Source of the DNA: Rodentibacter haemolyticus
GTDB taxonomy: Bacteria > Pseudomonadota > Gammaproteobacteria > Enterobacterales > Pasteurellaceae
Direction: 5' to 3'
DNA length: 64,000 nucleotides
NCBI RefSeq assembly: GCF_015356115.1
Contig: NZ_CP063056.1
Span: forward strand, 1,364,001-1,428,000
In this document: in pieces, positions 26,413 through 34,496 of the stretch
Layout of the letters: each line of letters opens with the position of its first letter
Position numbering within the stretch: the stretch's first letter is position 1
The notes under the pieces: generated by a model
What the model was told of the DNA's origin: nothing
Database searches by the model: none
Seen by the model: only the letters and a program-made list of their open reading frames with translations
Position numbers and translations under genes: made by a program

Positions 26413-26455
26413 TATGATGAGAATCATTATCGTTTTATGTGAGTGCGGTTGTCAA
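26413..26455 (-). promoter_or_regulatory. Promoter with overlapping Fur box ahead of bacteriocin 1
   Basis: On the minus strand, -35 TTGACA (26455-26450), an 18-bp spacer and -10 GATAAT (26431-26426). The -10 is inside a 19-bp palindrome at 26413-26431 that matches the Fur consensus GATAATGATAATCATTATC at 16 of 19 positions. This predicts iron-repressed transcription of the bacteriocin locus, starting about 50 bases upstream of the ATA. A partial uptake signal lies in the spacer. Confidence 0.75.
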
Positions 26456-26655
26456 TTGGATTTGTATATTTTTTGTTAAAAGTTTGAGGTGCGTTACAAA
26501 ATTGACTGTCTATTCAGCTAAATGAAGGTACAAAGTATTATTGTTCTAAGTCAGTTACCGCTATTTGTATTTCTGAAAATCCGATTGAATTTAACCGCAC
26601 TTTGTATTTTTAAATAAAGAATTAGTTTTATGTTGATATTGGAAAGGTGAATATT

Positions 26656-28509
26656 TTAGCTTTGTGCTTTTGCCAAAATCGCTTTATGCTCTTTAATTAA
26701 CGCCATAAAAGGTTGGGCGAAGCGTTCAAGTTTGATCGAACCCACGCCGTTAATTTGTAGCATTTCAATGTTGGAGGTGGGCATATATTGTGCCATTTCT
26801 TGCAGTGTGGCGTCATTAAATACGATATAAGGCGGAATGTTTTCTTTGTCGGCGATTTGTTTGCGTAAGAAACGTAGGCGCGCGAATAAATCTTTGTCGT
26901 AATTTGCCAATGTTACGCGTTGTGGGTTGCGGGCGATTTGGCGGATTGCAGAAATGCGTGGCTGTGCAAGTTCCAAGGTGGTTTCGCCTTTTAATATGGG
27001 TTTTGCACTTGCAGTGAGTTGGAGTGTGGTGTTGAAATCACCAATCACTTGTTGTACAAAACCAAGGTGAATGAGTTGACGAATCACAGATTGCCAATGC
27101 TCTTTGCTTTTATCTTTGCCAATACCATACACGCTGAGTTTGTCATGTTGGCGTTCAATAATTTTTTGATTGTGCATTCCCCGTAGTACGCTGATGACAT
27201 ATTGCGTACCGAAACATTGCCCGACACGATAAATCGTGGACATCACTTTTTGCGCATCCACTAAGCCATCATAGGTTTTTGGCGGATCGAGGCAAATATC
27301 GCAGTTATTACAAGGTGTTTGACGGTATTCACCGAAATAATTAAGTAGTACCAAACGGCGGCAGGTTTGGCTTTCGGCAAACTCACCGATTGCCTCTAAT
27401 TTATGTTGCTCAATTTGGCGTTGTGCGCTTTCCGGTTTTTCTAACAGGATTTTTTGTAGCCAGGCATAATCCGCCGGTTCATAAAATAATACGGCTTCTG
27501 CCGGGAGATCATCACGTCCTGCTCTACCGGTTTCTTGATAGTAAGATTCAATGCTGCGTGGCAAGTCGAAATGCACCACAAAGCGTACATTCGATTTATT
27601 GATGCCCATTCCAAAGGCAATGGTTGCCACCACAATTTGCACGTTATCACGCTGAAAATCTTGTTGTACCCGTTCACGTTGGGCGGTTTCCATTCCGGCG
27701 TGATAAGCGGCAGCAGAAATGCCTTTATTGCGTAAACTTTCAGCGATTCGTTCCACCTTGCTACGGCTGTTGCAATACACAATGCCGCTTTTGCCCTTTT
27801 GAGCCGATACAAAACGGGTGAGTTGCTCCATTGGTTTGAATTTTTCTTCTAAGGTGTAACGAATATTCGGGCGATCAAAACTGCCGATATATTTATGCGG
27901 ATTTTTGAGTTTGAGATGCGTGAGAATATCTTGCCGCGTGGCATAATCCGCCGTGGCGGTTAGTGCCATAATCGGGGCATTCGGAAAGCTGGCTTTTAAA
28001 CCGCCCAGTTGGGTATATTCCGGGCGAAAATCGTGCCCCCATTGAGAGATACAGTGGGCCTCATCAATGGCGATAAAACTCACTTGGCGATAAGAAATCA
28101 GTTGAAAAAAGCTGTTTGTCATCACTTTTTCCGGTGAGACATAAAGTAGCTTGAGCTGTCCTGAAATAAGTTTATTTTGTACCTGTTGCTGCTGTTCCGC
28201 CGTCTGACTGGAGTTGAGAAAATCTGCCTCAATACCATTGGCTTGAAGTTGATCCACTTGGTCTTTCATTAAAGAGATTAAGGGAGAAATTACCAGCGTT
28301 AACCCGTCAAAACAGAGCGCGGGAATTTGATAGCAAAGCGATTTTCCATTCCCTGTCGCCATTACCACCAGCGTATCTTTCCCGTTCAGTGCGGCATTTA
28401 TCACTTCTTCCTGCCCTTTGCGGAAAGATTGATAGCCGAACACCGAATTTAACACGGAAAGTGCGGTCGATTTTTCAGGTGTTTTTGGTGAGGGGGAAGA
28501 TGCAAACAT
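26656..28509 (-). CDS. recQ: ATP-dependent DNA helicase RecQ
   Basis: 3'-5' DNA helicase for recombination and repair. SF2 helicase motifs are present: Walker A (MATGNGKSLCYQ) and the DEAH box (AIDEAHCISQWGHDFRPEY), the latter including the aromatic-rich loop. A helicase C domain (GRAGRDDLPAEA), a zinc-binding cluster (CRRLVLLNYFGE ... CNNCDICLDP), a winged helix and a C-terminal HRDC domain (IVFNDATLQEMAQYMP) follow. I chose ATG 28509 (617 aa), one base after the cyaY stop; a GTG at 28542 inside cyaY would add 11 atypical residues. Confidence 0.97.
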   Translation of the reverse strand: MFASSPSPKTPEKSTALSVLNSVFGYQSFRKGQEEVINAALNGKDTLVVMATGNGKSLCYQIPALCFDGLTLVISPLISLMKDQVDQLQANGIEADFLNSSQTAEQQQQVQNKLISGQLKLLYVSPEKVMTNSFFQLISYRQVSFIAIDEAHCISQWGHDFRPEYTQLGGLKASFPNAPIMALTATADYATRQDILTHLKLKNPHKYIGSFDRPNIRYTLEEKFKPMEQLTRFVSAQKGKSGIVYCNSRSKVERIAESLRNKGISAAAYHAGMETAQRERVQQDFQRDNVQIVVATIAFGMGINKSNVRFVVHFDLPRSIESYYQETGRAGRDDLPAEAVLFYEPADYAWLQKILLEKPESAQRQIEQHKLEAIGEFAESQTCRRLVLLNYFGEYRQTPCNNCDICLDPPKTYDGLVDAQKVMSTIYRVGQCFGTQYVISVLRGMHNQKIIERQHDKLSVYGIGKDKSKEHWQSVIRQLIHLGFVQQVIGDFNTTLQLTASAKPILKGETTLELAQPRISAIRQIARNPQRVTLANYDKDLFARLRFLRKQIADKENIPPYIVFNDATLQEMAQYMPTSNIEMLQINGVGSIKLERFAQPFMALIKEHKAILAKAQS

Positions 28510-28510
28510 T

Positions 28511-28816
28511 TTAGAATCGAATGTTTTCGCCGTGAGCTGCACAGGTTTCGGTTAAGCGATCCCAAAAACGTTTTCCGTCATTAGAAATCCATTCGCCATT
28601 TTGAAAAGAAAAATGAAACCCTCCTAACTTGCCGGCAAGCCAAAGCTCAAGTAAGGGTTCTTGCTTATTAATCACGATTTGTGTGCGGTTGCCGAAAGTG
28701 ATGGTGAATACCGAGCCTTGGATTTCACAATCCGCATCAGCGTCTTGTTCTTCTAATTCTTCTTCGATTTTTTGCCAAACTTGTTCAATATTTTGGTGAA
28801 ATTCTGCAACATTCAT
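28511..28816 (-). CDS. cyaY: Frataxin-like protein CyaY
   Basis: 101 aa from ATG 28816 (MNVAEFHQNIEQVWQKIEEE), with AAGGAA as ribosome site; the longer frame from 28885 is not credible. An acidic N-terminal helix (EEELEEQDADADCEI) and the beta-sheet region (PLLELWLAGKLGGFHF) are typical of CyaY, which modulates iron-sulfur cluster assembly by IscS. It is directly upstream of recQ and divergent from lptM-lysA, the arrangement seen in many gamma-proteobacteria. Confidence 0.95.
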   Translation of the reverse strand: MNVAEFHQNIEQVWQKIEEELEEQDADADCEIQGSVFTITFGNRTQIVINKQEPLLELWLAGKLGGFHFSFQNGEWISNDGKRFWDRLTETCAAHGENIRF

Positions 28817-28961
28817 AAAGTTTTTCCTTGTAAATCTGATAGAATGCGGCGGATTATAAAGCCTTTCGGTGGCTTTTTCCAACAATCCCGTAGGGTGATT
28901 GAATTATAAATTTACGCAAATTTTTATAGAGAATACACTCTACTTAAATGGAGAACTCAAA

Positions 28962-29078
28962 ATGAAAAAATTACTATCCGTTTTATTGTTAAGTGCAATT
29001 TGTGTCTTAGCGACAGGTTGCGGTGTAAAAGGGCCGTTATATTTCCCTGAAAAAGAACAGGCACAGAAAAATCAATAA
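28962..29078 (+). CDS. lptM: Small lipoprotein LptM (YifL family)
   Basis: 38 aa, below usual ORF cut-offs. Signal peptide MKKLLSVLLLSAICVLATGC with lipobox LATGC, then GVKGPLYFP, the YifL/LptM signature. In E. coli LptM helps assemble the LptD/LptE translocon. The ribosome site GGAG lies 8 bases upstream, and the gene sits between cyaY and lysA as in relatives. Confidence 0.93.
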   Translation: MKKLLSVLLLSAICVLATGCGVKGPLYFPEKEQAQKNQ

Positions 29079-29105
29079 TCAGATATTCCCTCATAAGGAC
29101 GAGCA

Positions 29106-30353
29106 ATGAATTTTTTCCAATATCAAGATGACAAACTCTATGCCGAGCAACTGCCGGTGCAGCAACTTGCGGAACAATTCGGCACGCCGCTTTATATTTA
29201 TTCCCGTGCGACATTAGAACGTCACTGGCACGCCTTTGATTCGGCATTAGGAAATCATCCGCACTTGATTTGTTTTGCGGTGAAATCTTGTTCCAATATC
29301 GGAGTATTGAGCGTGATGGCGAAATTGGGATCGGGTTTTGATATTGTGTCGCAAGGGGAATTAGAACGAGTGCTTGCTGCAGGCGGAGATGCCTCAAAAG
29401 TGGTGTTTTCCGGTGTGGCGAAATCCCGTGAAGAAATTATGCGCGCTTTGGAAGTGGGGATTCGTTGTTTTAATGTGGAATCGGTTTCCGAGCTCAAACA
29501 TATTAACCGAATTGCCGCCGAAATGGGGAAAATCGCCCCGATCTCGCTACGTGTCAATCCTGATGTTGATGCACACACTCACCCTTATATTTCCACAGGG
29601 TTGAAAGAAAATAAATTCGGCGTAAGTGTAGATGAAGCCCGTGATGTGTATAAACTGGCAGCCGATTTACCGAATGTGAAAATCACCGGTATGGATTGTC
29701 ATATCGGTTCACAACTCACCGAATTACAACCTTTCTTAGATGCTACGGATCGCTTAATCCTATTGATGGAACAGCTCAAACAAGACGGCATTGTATTAAT
29801 GCATTTAGACTTAGGCGGTGGCTTAGGGGTAACTTATACGGGTGAAAATCCGCCACACCCAAGCGAATATGCAAAGGCGTTGTTAGAAAAATTGAAAGAT
29901 TATAAGGATCTTGAAATTATTCTTGAGCCGGGACGGGCGATTTCCGCTAACGCAGGGATTTTAGTGGCAAAAGTGCAATATCTAAAAAGCAACGAAAGCC
30001 GTAATTTTGCCATCACCGACACGGGAATGAACGATATGATTCGTCCGGCATTATACGAAGCCTATATGAATATCGTGGAAATTGACCGCACTTTAGCGCG
30101 CGAAAAAGCCGTTTACGATGTAGTCGGTCCCGTATGTGAAACCTCGGATTTCTTAGGTAAACAACGTGAATTAGCGATTGCCGAAGGGGACTATATTGCA
30201 CAATGTTCTGCCGGTGCTTATGGTGCAAGTATGTCTTCTAATTATAATTCCCGCCCCCGTACGGCGGAAGTTTTGGTGGACGGGGATAAAGCACATTTAA
30301 TTCGCCGCCGTGAAAGTTTACAAGAGCTTTGGGCGTTGGAGTCCGTTATTTAA
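29106..30353 (+). CDS. lysA: Diaminopimelate decarboxylase
   Basis: PLP enzyme converting meso-diaminopimelate to L-lysine, the last step of lysine biosynthesis. 415 aa, the family size. PLP-binding Lys60 in CFAVKSCSN; HIGSQ and the glycine loop LDLGGGLGVTY for phosphate binding; GPVCETSDFLG with the active-site Cys near the C-terminal domain. The ribosome site AAGGACG precedes the ATG. It follows lptM by 27 bp. Confidence 0.97.
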   Translation: MNFFQYQDDKLYAEQLPVQQLAEQFGTPLYIYSRATLERHWHAFDSALGNHPHLICFAVKSCSNIGVLSVMAKLGSGFDIVSQGELERVLAAGGDASKVVFSGVAKSREEIMRALEVGIRCFNVESVSELKHINRIAAEMGKIAPISLRVNPDVDAHTHPYISTGLKENKFGVSVDEARDVYKLAADLPNVKITGMDCHIGSQLTELQPFLDATDRLILLMEQLKQDGIVLMHLDLGGGLGVTYTGENPPHPSEYAKALLEKLKDYKDLEIILEPGRAISANAGILVAKVQYLKSNESRNFAITDTGMNDMIRPALYEAYMNIVEIDRTLAREKAVYDVVGPVCETSDFLGKQRELAIAEGDYIAQCSAGAYGASMSSNYNSRPRTAEVLVDGDKAHLIRRRESLQELWALESVI

Positions 30354-30408
30354 ACCAATTCGTAAAATTAATCACAGAAAAGTGCGGTCAAAAAACAGAG
30401 AGATTTTT

Positions 30409-30560
30409 TGTTATTATGAAGCGGTTACACAACGTGAAAAGCAGGGGACACAACTTGTTGCCCACCAGAAAATGTCAGATTGAAACGGTGGGCAAAAAAT
30501 TTGCCCACCCTACAAAATCGTTATTTAACAATATTTGTGTAACAACTACACAATAATGAA
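30409..30560. repeat. Small inverted-repeat element, copy 3 (MITE-like)
   Basis: Between lysA and hslR. Imperfect inverted ends of about 23 bp (30410-30432 against 30534-30556, about 18 paired positions). The central hairpin is GGTGGGCAAA (30487-30496), AAA, TTTGCCCACC (30500-30509), identical in its arms to that of copy 2. Part of the centre (TGCCCACC) also occurs once more at 30,459-30,466. Flanked by uptake signals on both sides (about 30,380 and 30,580). Confidence 0.65.
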
Positions 30561-30591
30561 AAAATAACTAAAATTTCAACCGCACTTTCCG

Positions 30592-30978
30592 TTATTCTTG
30601 ATGTTTAAACTTCAATAAATCCCGCCGTTCTTTTTTATTTGGGCGGCGATCAGGGTGAGGCATTGAAAGCGCATTATTTTTTCTTGCCCACGCGGTTTCC
30701 TCACGTTTTTTTACGCTTTGTTCCGTTTCACGATAAAGTTTTTGGGCTTCGGGTGCACCGCGACGTTGATCGCTTAGTGCCAATATTTCTACTTCTTTTT
30801 CTTCGTTGCCTTGGCGTAATTTTAGGGTTGCACCCACTTCAACAAGTTTACTCACTTTGGCACGTTGTCCGTTGTAATGTACTTTTCCGCCTTCAATCAT
30901 CGCTTTGGCGATACTGCGCGTTTTATAAAAACGGGCTGCCCAAAGCCATTTATCAAGTCTAACTTCTTTTTCTTCCAT
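30592..30978 (-). CDS. hslR: Ribosome-associated heat shock protein Hsp15
   Basis: 128 aa S4-domain RNA-binding protein that recycles 50S subunits carrying nascent chains after heat shock. The S4 fold is at the N-terminus (VRLDKWLWAARFYKTRSIAK ... GGKVHYNGQRAKVS). A basic C-terminal tail (HPDRRPNKKERRDLL) matches HslR. Monocistronic here, convergent with lysA. Confidence 0.94.
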   Translation of the reverse strand: MEEKEVRLDKWLWAARFYKTRSIAKAMIEGGKVHYNGQRAKVSKLVEVGATLKLRQGNEEKEVEILALSDQRRGAPEAQKLYRETEQSVKKREETAWARKNNALSMPHPDRRPNKKERRDLLKFKHQE

Positions 30979-31125
30979 TCAAGATAGCCCTTTACGTAAA
31001 GTGAATTAAATTAAAACGGATGCAAAATCGCAAACTGAAGGCAATGCGCTGGACGTTTTTCAACTTAATTCACTATAATTTGTGGTAAAGTTTACGCCCA
31101 TAATATCACAAAATAAGGAAAGCCT

Positions 31126-31695
31126 ATGTCATCCAATGTTCAAAAAGCCTTACCCAGAATTTTATCTCAGCATACGGTGGCAAAATCACGCTTATTTGAA
31201 ATTCAATCGGTGGAGTTAACATTTTCCAATGGTGAACAGCGTATTTATGAACGCTTTAAACCGAGCATTCGTCAAGGCGTAATAATGATCCCGATCGACG
31301 GTGAAGATTTGTTGATGGTGAGAGAATATGCGGTGGGTACGGAGCGGTATGAACTCGGTTTTCCAAAAGGTGGAATAGATGAAGGGGAAACACCGGAAGA
31401 AGCGGCAAATCGTGAATTGAAAGAAGAAATCGGTTTGGGTTCAAAAAAGATCCATTTTTTACGCACAGTAATCACTAACCCAAGTTATATGCGTAGTATT
31501 ATGCATATTGTTATTGCTGAAGATTTTTACCCTTGTAAACTTGAAGGTGATGAGCCTGAGCCCTTGGAAATAGTACGTTTCCCATTAACAAGATTAGATG
31601 AGTTGCTTGCCGATCCTCATTTTAATGAAGCTCGAAATTTGACCGCACTTTATGCGTTAAGGGATTATTTAAACAATCGAGTATCTGTTAGTTAA
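31126..31695 (+). CDS. nudE: ADP compounds hydrolase NudE
   Basis: Nudix hydrolase acting on ADP-ribose, Ap3A and NADH-type compounds. The Nudix box GX5EX7REUXEEXGU is complete: GGIDEGETPEEAANRELKEE followed by IGL. 189 aa, matching NudE. The ribosome site AAGGAA precedes the ATG. It is divergent from hslR. Confidence 0.93.
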   Translation: MSSNVQKALPRILSQHTVAKSRLFEIQSVELTFSNGEQRIYERFKPSIRQGVIMIPIDGEDLLMVREYAVGTERYELGFPKGGIDEGETPEEAANRELKEEIGLGSKKIHFLRTVITNPSYMRSIMHIVIAEDFYPCKLEGDEPEPLEIVRFPLTRLDELLADPHFNEARNLTALYALRDYLNNRVSVS

Positions 31696-31831
31696 TGATT
31701 TTCAGTAAACCAGTGATTTATTGAATATTTTCTAAAATACTTTAACTAAATCAAAAAAACCTTAAACAATTCTTGAATTTTTCATTATTTTTTGCCAAGG
31801 TGAGTACCTTTATTTAACCTAGGAAAAAATT

Positions 31832-33820
31832 ATGCCTCATTCAAATTTAAAAGAACTCACGTTTCGTGGGATTATTCTCGGGGCGTTAATTACGGTGATT
31901 TTTACCGCCTCTAACGTCTATTTAGGTTTAAAAGTCGGTATGACTTTTGCTTCCTCCATTCCTGCCGCCGTCATTTCTATGGCTGTGCTGAAATTTTTTA
32001 AAGATTCCGGCATTTTGGAAAATAATATGGTACAAACCCAAGCTTCTGCAGCAGGGACGCTTTCTTCCGTTATTTTCGTTTTGCCCGGTTTATTAATGAT
32101 GGGTTATTGGAATGATTTCCCATTCTGGCAAACAATGCTGATTTGTGCCTCCGGCGGTACGTTGGGGGTGCTGTTTACCATTCCACTGCGCCGTGCGATG
32201 GTGGTAAATAGCGATTTGCCTTATCCTGAAGGTGTTGCGGCGGCTGAAATTCTAAAAGCCGGCAATCATGAAGAAGGCGATAGCGGCGTTAAAGATATTG
32301 CTTATGGCGGCGTGTTAGCCGGTTTAGTGGCATTTTTAACAAATGGTTTACGGGTTATCGCAGACGGCGCAAGCGCATGGATTCAAACAACTAAAGTGGC
32401 GTTCCAATTGCCGATGGGGTTCTCATTGGCATTGCTTGGCGCAGGGTACCTTGTCGGTATTGTAGGCGGTATCGCAATATTAGTCGGTATAATGTTGACT
32501 TGGGGTGTTGCCGTGCCGTTTTTTATGGTATCAAGCGATGTACCGGCAGATATGAGCTTGATTGATTTCGCCATGAATATCTGGAAAACGAAAGTGCGCT
32601 TTATCGGTGTCGGAACGATTGGGATTGCTGCGATTTGGACACTGTTGGTGTTAATGAAACCAATGGTGGAAGGAATGTTGCATTCATTCCGTATGTTAAA
32701 AGGAGAACGTGCGGAATCCGAACATCGTATTGATATCGATCTTTCTCCGAAAACGATGATTTATATTTTAATCGCAACGGTCGTATTAATTGTGATTTCT
32801 TTACATCACTTTATTGCCGGCGCACCGATTTCACCTGAACTTTCTATTTTATTAGTGGTAGTTTGTACATTCTTAGCCGTATTTATCGGTTTCTTTGTTG
32901 CTGCGGCATCCGGTTATATGGCAGGTTTAGTCGGTTCTTCATCCAGTCCGATTTCGGGGATCGGAATTATCTCTGTGATCGTCATTTCCCTTGTATTGCT
33001 CTCTATTGGTAATGCCTCCGGTTTGTTTGAAAGCGTGGATGGACAGAAATTTTTGACCGCACTTACGCTCTTTACCGCATCCATCGTACTCACAACGGCG
33101 ACCATTTCTAACGATAACTTACAAGATTTGAAAACCGGCTTGCTGGTTGAAGCAACCCCATGGCGTCAACAAGTCGCCTTGATTATCGGCTGCTTTGTAG
33201 GTGCGCTTGTGATTGCACCGGTATTGGAAATTTTATATCACGCTTACGGTTTTAGTGGTGCGTTACCTCGTCCGGATATGGATCCGAGCCAAGTGCTTTC
33301 AGCTCCTCAAGCCACTATTATGACAACTATTTCACAAGGTATCTTCACCAATCAATTGGAATGGACCTATATTTTAACCGGCGTAGGGCTAGGGGCCGGA
33401 TTGATCGTGATTGATGCCTTCTTGAAAAAAGTAAGCCGTAATGTTTTTGCATTACCGATATTGGCTGTGGGGATCGGTATTTATTTACCACCCGCTATTA
33501 ATATGCCGTTGGTTATAGGTGCATTCTTAGCGTGGTTTATCAATCGACATATTGCTAAACAAGGCGATAAAGCCGTTTCCGCTAAAGCGGAGCGTTTCGG
33601 CACGTTATTTTCCGCAGGATTAATTGTGGGTGAAAGTTTAATGGGAGTAATTTTGGCTTTCATTATTGCCGCTTCGGTAACTTCCGGCGGTTCTGAAGCT
33701 CCGCTTGCACTTAATCTTGAGAACTGGGATACCATCGGCGAAGTATTAGGTCTGAGCGTGTTTATCATCGGTATCGTAATTTTTGCATTTCGTGTATTAC
33801 GCGCGAAAAAATCTGATTAA
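31832..33820 (+). CDS. OPT-family oligopeptide transporter
   Basis: 662-aa inner-membrane protein with about 15 hydrophobic segments. OPT signatures are present: a glycine-rich N-terminal segment (NVYLGLKVGMTFASSIPAAV) and PEGVAAAEILKAGNHEEGD. It probably imports small peptides by proton symport; substrate unproven. The H. influenzae homologue, as I recall, lies next to the small membrane gene, cysQ and zwf. Here those are 27 kb away, beyond the surface-protein island. Confidence 0.9.
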   Translation: MPHSNLKELTFRGIILGALITVIFTASNVYLGLKVGMTFASSIPAAVISMAVLKFFKDSGILENNMVQTQASAAGTLSSVIFVLPGLLMMGYWNDFPFWQTMLICASGGTLGVLFTIPLRRAMVVNSDLPYPEGVAAAEILKAGNHEEGDSGVKDIAYGGVLAGLVAFLTNGLRVIADGASAWIQTTKVAFQLPMGFSLALLGAGYLVGIVGGIAILVGIMLTWGVAVPFFMVSSDVPADMSLIDFAMNIWKTKVRFIGVGTIGIAAIWTLLVLMKPMVEGMLHSFRMLKGERAESEHRIDIDLSPKTMIYILIATVVLIVISLHHFIAGAPISPELSILLVVVCTFLAVFIGFFVAAASGYMAGLVGSSSSPISGIGIISVIVISLVLLSIGNASGLFESVDGQKFLTALTLFTASIVLTTATISNDNLQDLKTGLLVEATPWRQQVALIIGCFVGALVIAPVLEILYHAYGFSGALPRPDMDPSQVLSAPQATIMTTISQGIFTNQLEWTYILTGVGLGAGLIVIDAFLKKVSRNVFALPILAVGIGIYLPPAINMPLVIGAFLAWFINRHIAKQGDKAVSAKAERFGTLFSAGLIVGESLMGVILAFIIAASVTSGGSEAPLALNLENWDTIGEVLGLSVFIIGIVIFAFRVLRAKKSD

Positions 33821-33911
33821 TCAGTGATGTTATGCAATCCTAAACTTTAAACTTTCAGTATTACATTTCTTACTACTTATATTTAGCCTGGGTTTAGGTT
33901 AAATCTCAGCA

Positions 33912-33943
33912 AAAAATCCACCTTCAGTGAAGGTGGATTTTTT
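33912..33943 (+). terminator. Terminator of the OPT transporter gene
   Basis: Stem AAATCCACCTTC / GAAGGTGGATTT with loop AGT, flanked by A and T runs, so it may work in both directions; 91 bp after the stop. Confidence 0.85.
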
Positions 33944-34496
33944 GCTATCGCTCCCAATAGAGTCGTTATAAGTAAGCCTTACTCAAGGTGTCTATATCAC
34001 GTTTTTTTCATCATACTTAAATTTATTTATAAGGTTTATCCATATCATATTCCTTTAGTTTAAAAAAAGACAATTTTAAACAGGTAGTTTTTCTTTTATA
34101 TAAGGTTTTTATATAAAAAGTTAAAAAATCCCAAAGAGTATACTCTTTGTTGTTATCTCTTTACAGAGATAACAACACCCTTTGCTAAACTTTTTTTAAG
34201 GAATATCTGAGGGTGAGGAAATGGTATTAAAACTTCGTAATTTCAATGAGTTAATGGCTATTCCTAGCTTTGGGTAACGGGATCTATTTGATCGTATTTC
34301 GATCGGGTGGGGTGACTGTGATCTAGAGTAATAAGGTTTAACGTCGTTTGAGTTAACGAATCTTTAATATCAAGAAAGATTAAGAGAAATATGGATTTTT
34401 CTTTTTCTAAAATAAGAATACGTGCTTTACTTTCAATTATTTACATCACAGTGAGCACAGTTTTTAATTAACTATGATTTAATATAGGTACCTTAT
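33944..34496. other. Gene-free leader of the Slam/lipoprotein unit, with two perfect hairpins
   Basis: 553 bp without a convincing gene. It contains the palindrome AAAGAGTATACTCTTT (34133-34148), immediately followed by a 12-bp hairpin GTTGTTATCTCT (34149-34160), loop TTAC, AGAGATAACAAC (34165-34176). Together these lie 320 bp before the lipoprotein start. The first may be an operator and the second a terminator or RNA switch; neither is a motif I recognise. No Fur box was found. Confidence 0.6.
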
